From Thioalkalivibrio nitratireducens DSM 14787 (GTDB taxonomy: Bacteria > Pseudomonadota > Gammaproteobacteria > Ectothiorhodospirales > Ectothiorhodospiraceae): a DNA stretch of 64,000 bases. Positions 57,590-64,000 of the stretch are shown here, in pieces. How positions within the stretch are numbered: position 1 is the first letter of the stretch; every line of letters begins with the position of its first letter. The stretch lies in NCBI RefSeq assembly GCF_000321415.2, contig NC_019902.2, forward strand, positions 3,872,501 to 3,936,500. The letters are read 5' to 3'. The notes beneath the pieces were generated by a model. It had not been told where the DNA came from and did not search any database. It worked only from the letters and a program-made list of their open reading frames with translations. The translations under genes and the position numbers were made by a program.

Positions 57590-58273
57590 ATGAAGATTCG
57601 ATACGCATTGCTTGCACTGTCGCTGGCGGGGGTGGGTCTGGGGCCCGTCATGGCCGAACCTGGAACTGGCCCGAAGGCCGAACCCTGGACCCCGGCCGAG
57701 TTGCACGCGGCGCTGGCCGCGATGCCGAAAGGCGACCCCGACCGCGGGCGCGAGGTCCACGACCGGATGTTCTGCGCGTCCTGCCACGGCCCCTCCGGCG
57801 AATCCCCGAGCCGGAACTGGCCCACGGTCGCTGGGCAGCGGGGGCCGTACGTCTACAAGATGCTGCTGGACTACCGGGACGGGCGCCTGTTAGAACCCGA
57901 GGCCGAACCCATGGCCGTGCTGGCGGAAATGATGTCCGAGCAGGAAATGGCGGACGTGGCCGCGTTCTACGATGCGCAGGAACTGCCTGCGCTGGCGCCG
58001 CTGCGCAAGGAGCACCCGGCCGACACGCTGGTGCGCCGCGGCGATCCCGAACGGCTGATCACACCCTGTGCCGCCTGCCACGGCGTGGAAGGACAGGGGG
58101 GCCGCAACGAAACCCCGGCGCTCGCCGGCCAGCAACCGGAATACCTGGTGCGTGCGATGCGCGCGTTCCGCGACCGCAGCCGGGACAACGACGTCTATCA
58201 TGGCATGGGCCAGTTCGCCTGGGATCTGACCGACGCCGAGATCGAGGCCCTAGCGGACTACTACGCACGCTGA
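57590..58273 (+). CDS. dihaem cytochrome c (cytochrome c4-like)
   Basis: A 227-residue exported protein with two haem sites, FCASCHG (near residue 63) and CAACHG (near residue 163). Each is followed by a VAGQRGPYVYKMLLDY- or LAGQQPEYLVRAMRAF-type segment, as in cytochrome c4. An extended N-terminal region precedes the first haem. It lies 108 bases after the flavoprotein gene and is probably part of the same unit as a mobile electron carrier. It differs from the c4 at 6.8 kb. Confidence 0.88.
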   Translation: MKIRYALLALSLAGVGLGPVMAEPGTGPKAEPWTPAELHAALAAMPKGDPDRGREVHDRMFCASCHGPSGESPSRNWPTVAGQRGPYVYKMLLDYRDGRLLEPEAEPMAVLAEMMSEQEMADVAAFYDAQELPALAPLRKEHPADTLVRRGDPERLITPCAACHGVEGQGGRNETPALAGQQPEYLVRAMRAFRDRSRDNDVYHGMGQFAWDLTDAEIEALADYYAR

Positions 58274-58381
58274 CCCGGGCATATGCACAGCCCCGGGCGT
58301 GCAGCCGGGTGGGGATAGGCCAGGGACCAACGGCGGCCTTGCCCGCCCGGACGCCGCTTCCCGACAAACCGCACCCGGCCG

Positions 58382-60532
58382 CTACGGCGCGGTCCGCTGC
58401 ACCAATGCCGGCGCGAGCTTCAACTGCCACAGCAGCGCCGTTGCAAACAGCGCCAGACCGGCCAGATCGGTCACGACCGCGCCCGAAATCATCAGCAGCG
58501 CGGTGCCGAACAGCACCACCCGCACCGCCCAGGCGGCGGCACCGAAGAACCAGCCCTGGGCCGCGGCCGCGAGCAGGAACACGCCGATCAGGGCGGTCGC
58601 GAAGTTCAGCCCGATCGTCACGTTATCGCCGACCATCAGCAGCGCGGGGTGGTAGAAGAACATGAACGGCACGATGAACGCGGCCAGCCCGATCTTGAAC
58701 GCGGTGACCGAGGTCCGCATCGGCTCCGAGCCCGCGATCGCGGCACCGGCATACGCTGCCAGTGCGACCGGCGGCGTGATCGCCGAGATCACCGAGTAGT
58801 AGAACACGAAGAAGTGCGCCACCAGCGGCTCCACGCCCATCTGGATCAGCCCCGGCGCCACCACCGACGCGGCCACCGCGTACGCGGCGGTGGTCGGCAT
58901 CCCCATGCCGAGCAACACCGAAATCGCCATCGCGAACAGCAGTGCGAGCAACTGGCTGTTCGCCGCGATCGCGAGCAGCATCGACGAAAAGCGCAGCCCG
59001 ACCCCGGTCAGCCCGATCACGCCCACGATGATCCCGGCGGCGGCGCAGACCGCGATCAGCTGCACCGCCATCCGCGCCGACAGGTTCAGCGCCCGCAGCA
59101 TCCCGACCAGCCCAAGCGGGAACGGCGTCAGCCAGCTCACCACCACGGCGCTGGCCAGCGCAACCGTGCCGGCCCGGATCACCGAGTAGCCCATGAACAG
59201 CGCGCCGATCAGGATGATGATCGGCGTGAACAGGTAGATGCGCCGCAGCAGACGGCCGACCTGCGGCAGCTCCTTGCGCGGCACACCCTTGATGCCGGTG
59301 CGCGCAGCCTCGAAGTCCACCATGAAATACACCGATGCGAAGTACAGCAATGCCGGGATCAGCGCCGCAACGATCAGCTCGGTGTAGGGAATGCCGGTGA
59401 TCTCGGCCATGATGAACGCCCCGGCGCCCATCACCGGCGGCATGATCTGCCCGCCGGTCGACGCCGCGGCCTCGATCGCGCCGGATGAGCGCGGCTTGTA
59501 CCCGACCCGTTTCATCAGCGGGATCGTCAGCGACCCGGTGGCTACCACGTTGCCGGCCGAGGTACCGTTGATCATTCCCATCAGGCCGCTGGCAAACACC
59601 GCGACCTTCGCCGGCCCGCCACGCCGACGCCCGGCGACCGCGAACGCGAAGTTCACGAAATAGTCGCCGACCTTGGACGCCTGCAGAAAGGCCGCGAAGG
59701 TGATGAACAGCACGATGTAGGTGGACGACACCGCGGTGGTCGGACCGAGGATGCCGTTGTCGGTGTAGAGGTAGGTGAAGAACCGGTCCGCCCGATAGCC
59801 ACTGTGCTCCAGGAAGCCGGGCAGCCAGGGCCCGGCAAAGCCATAGGCGATGAAGATCGCCGCGATCACCACCAGCGCGAGCCCGGCCACGCGCCGCGTG
59901 ATCTCCAGGATGAGCAGGATCCCTGCGAGGATCGTCCACATGTCCGGCTGTGTGGGCACCACGCCGGCACGGAACTGCAGCATGTTGAGATGAAACAGCA
60001 GATAGCCCGCTACCGCGAGGCTGGCGGCCATCAGGATCCAGTCGTACCAGACGATCCGGTGCGCCTGCGGCCGAAACGCCCAGCCAGCGGGAATCGCGAT
60101 CACGGTCGACGCAAACAGCGACCAGCCGAAGTACTGGAACAGCCACGGGGGGATCGGGGTCACACCGATCCAGTCGCGCATCGCATAGGCCGCGACCAGC
60201 GCCCCGATCGCATAGGCGATCAGCACCGTCGCAGCCAGCATCGGCAGCAGTTCCAGCCACCAGCGCCGCTGGCCCGCCTTCTCCGGGTGCGGTGCCCAGG
60301 ACGCCACCAGCGCGAAGCCGATGAACAGGCCGCCGGCGACGTGAACGATGCGGAAGGTCCAGGTCTCGAGCGGGAACAGGTTCAGGACGATCAGGTGAAA
60401 CAGGATGAAACCGACGCTGGCGACGAACAGGATCCATCCCTGCCAGCTGGAGAGCTCACGCTCCTGACCGGCGCGTTCCTCCGGATCCGCTGCTGCGCGT
60501 GCCTGCCTAACGGGGCTGACTGACTCCGACAT
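58382..60532 (-). CDS. TRAP transporter fused permease (DctQM-type)
   Basis: A 716-residue membrane protein combining the small and large TRAP permease subunits. Four N-terminal helices and a linker lead into the DctM part with AGNVVATGSLTIPLMKRVGY and LLGMGMPTTAAYAVAASVVAP. Fused permeases of this kind work with TAXI-type binding proteins, and such a gene is 106 bases upstream. Uptake is driven by a sodium or proton gradient. The start is ATG 60532 (MSESVSP). Confidence 0.92.
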   Translation of the reverse strand: MSESVSPVRQARAAADPEERAGQERELSSWQGWILFVASVGFILFHLIVLNLFPLETWTFRIVHVAGGLFIGFALVASWAPHPEKAGQRRWWLELLPMLAATVLIAYAIGALVAAYAMRDWIGVTPIPPWLFQYFGWSLFASTVIAIPAGWAFRPQAHRIVWYDWILMAASLAVAGYLLFHLNMLQFRAGVVPTQPDMWTILAGILLILEITRRVAGLALVVIAAIFIAYGFAGPWLPGFLEHSGYRADRFFTYLYTDNGILGPTTAVSSTYIVLFITFAAFLQASKVGDYFVNFAFAVAGRRRGGPAKVAVFASGLMGMINGTSAGNVVATGSLTIPLMKRVGYKPRSSGAIEAAASTGGQIMPPVMGAGAFIMAEITGIPYTELIVAALIPALLYFASVYFMVDFEAARTGIKGVPRKELPQVGRLLRRIYLFTPIIILIGALFMGYSVIRAGTVALASAVVVSWLTPFPLGLVGMLRALNLSARMAVQLIAVCAAAGIIVGVIGLTGVGLRFSSMLLAIAANSQLLALLFAMAISVLLGMGMPTTAAYAVAASVVAPGLIQMGVEPLVAHFFVFYYSVISAITPPVALAAYAGAAIAGSEPMRTSVTAFKIGLAAFIVPFMFFYHPALLMVGDNVTIGLNFATALIGVFLLAAAAQGWFFGAAAWAVRVVLFGTALLMISGAVVTDLAGLALFATALLWQLKLAPALVQRTAP

Positions 60533-60638
60533 GTGGTTCCCCAGAGGTTGGCGACCGGGTCCGGCGACGACCGATCCCGGCCCGGGCTGTGCCGAAGGCA
60601 TACCCGGCCTCGGACCGGGTACGCACGAGCGCGGCCGC

Positions 60639-61640
60639 TCAGTGGCAGCCGGCCATTTCCGGCGGGATCAGCCGCTCGTCGACTTCGAAGCCCTTGGCCT
60701 GGAGGTAGCAGACGGCCCCGGGATGGAACCACATGAAGCTGTTGGTGGTGTAGTTCTCGGGCAACGTCTCGGTGGCGGAGCGATGGATGCGCACCATGCG
60801 CTCGTTGTCATCCAGCACCACCTCCATGATTCGCTGAACCAGCGACTCCGGCATGTCCTTGTGCGCAATCGCGTAGTTCCACATCGCCACGGTAGTCTGA
60901 TCCCCCGGCACCGATCGGTAGGTGCCGCCGGGGATCACGACCGGGCTGACCGGATTGTTCGCGGTGACGACGTCGAGCTCGGCGTCGGTGAAGGAGAAGA
61001 TGTTCACCGACTGCTGTGCCTCGAGCTGGCTGAATGCCGAAATCGGCACACCGGCCGCGAACGCGAAAGCGTCGATCAGACCGTCCTGCAGCTGGCCGGC
61101 GAGGTCGGATGCACCGCCGTACTGCAGGCGCACGTTCACGCCCAGATCCTGGAAGAAGCGCGGCCAGTACACGCTGGCGGTGCCGCCGCGCGGGCCGACG
61201 CCGACACGCTTGCCACGCAGGTCCGAGATCGAGTCGATCCCGGAGCGTTGCAGCGCGACCACCTGGAACGGCGTCATGTACATCGGGAACATCGCGCGGA
61301 CATTTCGGGTTTCCAGTCCCGGCGCCATCTCCAGCTTGCCATCCCAAGCGTCGCGGGCCGGGCCCATGGTGGTCATGCCGAACTGCAGTTCGCCGGAATG
61401 AACCAGGACGAGGTTCTGGGCAGGGCCGCCGGTCACCTCGGCGGTCGTGTTCACGCCCAGCTGTTCCTGGACCCGGTTGCCCCACCCGGCGCCGTAGATG
61501 AAGTAGGTGCCACCCTGCGAGGCGGTGCCGATCTTGACCGACCCGGGCCAGTCGCTGCGTTCCTGGGCCAGCGCGCCGGTACCAGCCATCGCGATGGCCG
61601 TCAGCCCGATGACCAGCCAACCCATGAATCGATGCTTCAT
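60639..61640 (-). CDS. TAXI family TRAP transporter solute-binding protein
   Basis: A 333-residue periplasmic protein with a signal peptide ending GALAQ (about residue 26). Family hallmarks: VKIGTASQGGTYFIYGAGWG, TGGPAQNLVLVHSGELQFGM, LRGKRVGVGPRGGTASVYW and the later ELDVVTANNPVSP. It delivers its ligand to the fused permease encoded downstream. Ligands of this family include glutamate and other carboxylates; none can be chosen here. The start is ATG 61640. Confidence 0.93.
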   Translation of the reverse strand: MKHRFMGWLVIGLTAIAMAGTGALAQERSDWPGSVKIGTASQGGTYFIYGAGWGNRVQEQLGVNTTAEVTGGPAQNLVLVHSGELQFGMTTMGPARDAWDGKLEMAPGLETRNVRAMFPMYMTPFQVVALQRSGIDSISDLRGKRVGVGPRGGTASVYWPRFFQDLGVNVRLQYGGASDLAGQLQDGLIDAFAFAAGVPISAFSQLEAQQSVNIFSFTDAELDVVTANNPVSPVVIPGGTYRSVPGDQTTVAMWNYAIAHKDMPESLVQRIMEVVLDDNERMVRIHRSATETLPENYTTNSFMWFHPGAVCYLQAKGFEVDERLIPPEMAGCH

Positions 61641-62139
61641 TGCAGTCTCCTTGTTCGGGCCACGGTCATGGCGCAGCCCATTGGAATGACTTTCCTGCGG
61701 AGACCGGGCCAGAACCCGTCCCGCGGTATGCCCCGGGCCGGCCGATAACGCCGGCAGGCCGTTCCCGGGGACACCGCGCGGGATCCGGCGAGCCGGGGGT
61801 TCTGGCCGACGCGCCGAAGGCCGCCCGGGCTCGCTGTGCCGGTGGGTTCCCATCCGGCGCGCGGGCGCGGCCCAAGCCCGTTATAGCACTCCCGCGCGCG
61901 GGACGTCTCGGTTCCGGAAGCCGCTCGGCTCGAGTTTCGGGCCGATTCCGGCGGTGCCTGTCGCGGGCAGGCCACAAAACCAGTATTTCTGCATGGATAA
62001 GCGCCGGATCGAAGCTTTTTTTGCAATGCAGGATCGGGCGGGCATCCGGGTTCCAGTTGGCTGCACCGGCGGCCCGGGTTTCCCGGCGCGCACATTTTCG
62101 ACAAACTTCGGGATCCGGCATCCAGGAGCACGTCTCGAC
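61641..62139. other. divergent region between TAXI protein and pip
   Basis: 499 bases, GC-rich, no supported gene. The minus strand has TGCTATAAC at about 61878-61886, a possible extended -10 for the TAXI-TRAP unit. AGGAG lies about 11 bases before the pip ATG. An open plus-strand extension upstream of pip (ATG 61993) shows no family similarity. Confidence 0.35.
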
Positions 62140-63090
62140 ATGACCCCGTTTTACCCCGCGATCGAACCCTACCGGGCCGGCACGCTCGATGTCGGCGACG
62201 GCCATCGGCTGTACTGGGAGGAGTGCGGCCGCCCGGACGGCATTCCCGTTGTCTTCCTGCACGGCGGTCCGGGTTCCGGATGCGAACCCTGGCACCGCCG
62301 GTTCTTCGACCCGGCGCGCTACCGCATCGTGCTGTTCGACCAGCGCGGATCCGGACGATCGACCCCGCACGCCGGCCTGGACGCGAACACCACGCCGCAT
62401 CTGGTCGCGGACATCGAGCGGTTGCGGACTGAACTCGGCATCAAGCGCTGGCTGGCGTTCGGCGGATCCTGGGGCTCGACGCTGGGGCTCGCCTATGCCG
62501 AAAGCCATCCGGGCCGTGTGCTGGGGCTGATCCTGCGCGGGATCTTCCTGTGCCGGCCGCGGGACATCGCGTGGTTCTACCAGTCGGGCGCCGACCGGCT
62601 GTTTCCGGAGGCCTGGGCCGACTACCTGGAGCCGATTCCCGAGGACGAGCGCGGCGACCTGGTCGCGGCCTACCATCGGCGCCTCACCGATGCCGATCCG
62701 GCAGTGCGCGAGCGGGTGGCGCAGGCCTGGTCGGTCTGGGAAGGTCGCTGCTCCTGCCTGCAACCGAACCCGGACGTGCTGGCGCATTTCGCGGCGCCTG
62801 CGGTCGCGGTCAGCCTGGCGCGGATCGAGTGCCACTATTTCATCAACGACAGCTTCCTGGCTCCGGATCAGCTGCTGCGCGATGCCGGACGTCTGGCACG
62901 GATCCCGGGCGTAATCGTGCACGGGCGTTACGACATCGTCTGCCCGGTCGAACAGGCGGTCGCACTGCACCACGCATGGCCTGCGGCCGAGTTGCAGATC
63001 GTTCCCGATGCCGGACATTCCGCGGCGGAGCCCGGCATCGCCGAGCGTCTGGTGGCAGCGACCGACGACTTCGCGGCTCGGCTGGCGTGA
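62140..63090 (+). CDS. pip: prolyl aminopeptidase (proline iminopeptidase)
   Basis: A 316-residue alpha/beta-hydrolase. It shows the oxyanion motif [21 protein letters not shown], nucleophile Ser in [14 protein letters not shown] (near residue 110), Asp in [11 protein letters not shown] and His in [20 protein letters not shown] and [10 protein letters not shown] are characteristic of the PIP family. It removes N-terminal proline from peptides. The start ATG 62140 matches family N-termini. Its stop overlaps dtd. Confidence 0.94.
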   Translation: MTPFYPAIEPYRAGTLDVGDGHRLYWEECGRPDGIPVVFLHGGPGSGCEPWHRRFFDPARYRIVLFDQRGSGRSTPHAGLDANTTPHLVADIERLRTELGIKRWLAFGGSWGSTLGLAYAESHPGRVLGLILRGIFLCRPRDIAWFYQSGADRLFPEAWADYLEPIPEDERGDLVAAYHRRLTDADPAVRERVAQAWSVWEGRCSCLQPNPDVLAHFAAPAVAVSLARIECHYFINDSFLAPDQLLRDAGRLARIPGVIVHGRYDIVCPVEQAVALHHAWPAAELQIVPDAGHSAAEPGIAERLVAATDDFAARLA

Positions 63091-63548
63091 TCGCGCTGAT
63101 CCAGCGCGTGTCCGAAGCCAGCGTCCGGATCGGTGCCGAGGTAACGGCCGCGATCGGACCGGGGCTGCTGGCACTGGTCGCGGTCGAGCGGGGGGACACC
63201 GAGGCGGCGGTCGAGCGGACGCTCGAACGCCTGCTCGGCTACCGGGTGTTTGCGGACGAACAGGGGCGCATGAACCGCTGCCTGCGCGATACCGGCGGCG
63301 GCCTGTTACTGGTGCCGCAATTCACGCTGGCGGCCGACACCCGCAAGGGCATGCGTCCCGGTTTCAGCGACGCGGCGAGCCCTGAACTCGGCACCGCGAT
63401 GTTCGCACGACTCGTCGAACGGGCCCGGATGTCGCACCCGGACGTCGCCAGCGGCCGCTTCGGGGCCGACATGCAGGTGGCACTGGTCAACAACGGGCCG
63501 GTCACGTTCTGGCTGCAGACGCGGTCGCCTGCAAGCGCCGCAGGATAG
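63087..63548 (+). CDS. dtd: D-aminoacyl-tRNA deacylase
   Basis: A 153-residue enzyme that frees D-amino acids from mischarged tRNA. It has the [16 protein letters not shown] segment and the Gly-cisPro motif NNGPVTFW that enforces chirality. The GTG start at 63087 overlaps the pip stop (GTGA), so translation is coupled. Pip-dtd neighbours are common in gammaproteobacteria. Confidence 0.95.
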   Translation: MIALIQRVSEASVRIGAEVTAAIGPGLLALVAVERGDTEAAVERTLERLLGYRVFADEQGRMNRCLRDTGGGLLLVPQFTLAADTRKGMRPGFSDAASPELGTAMFARLVERARMSHPDVASGRFGADMQVALVNNGPVTFWLQTRSPASAAG

Positions 63549-63587
63549 GCAGTCGCACGGATCGCGGCCGCGCAAACCCCGCGCGGG

Positions 63588-64000
63588 TCAGCCGGTTTCG
63601 GCGCGCTCGCGCAGCAGCTTGACCTGGAACAGCGCGTTGCGTTCCTCTTCCTCGAGCGAGGACTGAATGAAGCGGATCGTGCGCTCGTAGCGCGGGATGA
63701 TATTGTACTTCAGTGCGTTTACCAGTTTCTGCGCCTTGCGCTGCTCCTCCATCAGCCGGTGCAGCGCGATCTCGACCTCGCCGAGCTGCGCCAGCAGCAC
63801 CGTCGCCTCGGCGAGCATCTCGCGCGTGGTGTCGAAGCTGATGTCGGTGCCGAGCAGCCCGAGCGGCTTGAGCTGGATCCGCTCGGCGCGCACCGCCGGG
63901 TACTCGATCCCGAGGCTGCGCCGCGGCACGATGCTGATCGAAAGTGCCGGCTCGACACCGAGCGCGGCCTGGTGGATGCTGCGACCGCCCATGCGCATCT
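63588..64000 (-). CDS. V-type ATP synthase subunit D, C-terminal part (runs off right edge)
   Basis: 137 codons are visible. The C-terminal helix of subunit D is recognisable: RKAQKLVNALKYNIIPRYER then IRFIQSSLEEEERNALFQVK. The coiled-coil central stalk subunit links the catalytic head to the membrane rotor. The start lies beyond the window; the Met at 63998 is not taken as the start because the family has about 70 further N-terminal residues. V-type ATPases in such bacteria may pump sodium or protons. Confidence 0.85.
   Translation of the reverse strand, partial: MRMGGRSIHQAALGVEPALSISIVPRRSLGIEYPAVRAERIQLKPLGLLGTDISFDTTREMLAEATVLLAQLGEVEIALHRLMEEQRKAQKLVNALKYNIIPRYERTIRFIQSSLEEEERNALFQVKLLRERAETG

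Noticed and set aside
61993-62139. Upstream in-frame ATG as the start of pip
   Set aside because: The added residues have no family similarity; [10 protein letters not shown] from 62140 matches usual N-termini and has AGGAG upstream.

Overview
The window reads as chromosomal DNA of a high-GC gammaproteobacterium, most likely a halophilic or haloalkaliphilic sulfur oxidiser of the Ectothiorhodospiraceae (Thioalkalivibrio/Ectothiorhodospira-like). This is inferred, not proven. It rests on a flavocytochrome c sulfide dehydrogenase-type flavoprotein in a cytochrome operon, divergent fructose-bisphosphatase and PPi-type phosphofructokinase genes, a V-type ATPase subunit, a betaine-type BCCT carrier, a TAXI-TRAP transporter, and a Pseudomonas-like gene order around polA. 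No rRNA, tRNA, CRISPR array, insertion sequence or prophage was seen.

Layout. 1-9,350: DUF4124, DUF2782, LOG-family protein, polA, a small membrane protein, SCO, then an intergenic region with a strong small-RNA candidate, engB, cytochrome c4, dsbA and an EEP-family phosphatase/nuclease. 9,350-11,030: a palindrome-rich stretch with a truncated receiver-domain fragment, then a PfkB sugar kinase. 11,076-20,500: a five-gene minus-strand cluster (MarR regulator, N-carbamoyl-amino-acid hydrolase, isochorismatase-like amidase, altered aspartate-transcarbamoylase homologue, AsnB-type amidotransferase) facing a porin and a BCCT transporter. 20,700-39,940: mostly housekeeping genes (ampG-like, xthA, pyrE, TPP riboswitch-thiC, ldhA, deaD, fbp, pfp, PA2779/PA2778-type pair, coaD, ferredoxin, ggt). 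39,946-45,055: a minus-strand cluster of lipid-head-group-like genes in which every gene carries a lesion. 45,123-52,772: DUF302, sucAB, uvrD and a repeat-containing lipoprotein. 53,149-58,273: a bd-oxidase-like, c-haem and sulfide-dehydrogenase operon. 58,382-64,000: TRAP transporter, pip, dtd and the end of a V-ATPase D subunit.

Three candidate undescribed systems stand out. First, the 11-17 kb cluster has the enzyme types needed to make and remove an N-carbamoyl amino acid amide. N-alpha-carbamoyl-L-glutamine 1-amide is a known compatible solute of Ectothiorhodospira, and the transcarbamoylase homologue has lost the residues that hold the aspartate side chain. Second, the 53-58 kb operon couples an FccB-like flavoprotein and c-type cytochromes to a CydA-like membrane subunit that itself ends in a c-type haem domain, suggesting a dedicated sulfide-to-oxygen (or quinone) electron route. 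Third, a four-hairpin RNA with a sigma-E-type promoter lies between polA and engB, the locus of Spot 42 in enterics and ErsA in Pseudomonas.

The 40-45 kb cluster (CDP-alcohol phosphatidyltransferase, CDP-archaeol-synthase-like protein, ATP-grasp/PEP-utilising protein, APH-type kinase) looks like a lost head-group pathway: it holds an in-frame TGA, a frameshift, an in-frame TAG and a deleted catalytic segment within about 5 kb, while genes elsewhere in the window are intact.
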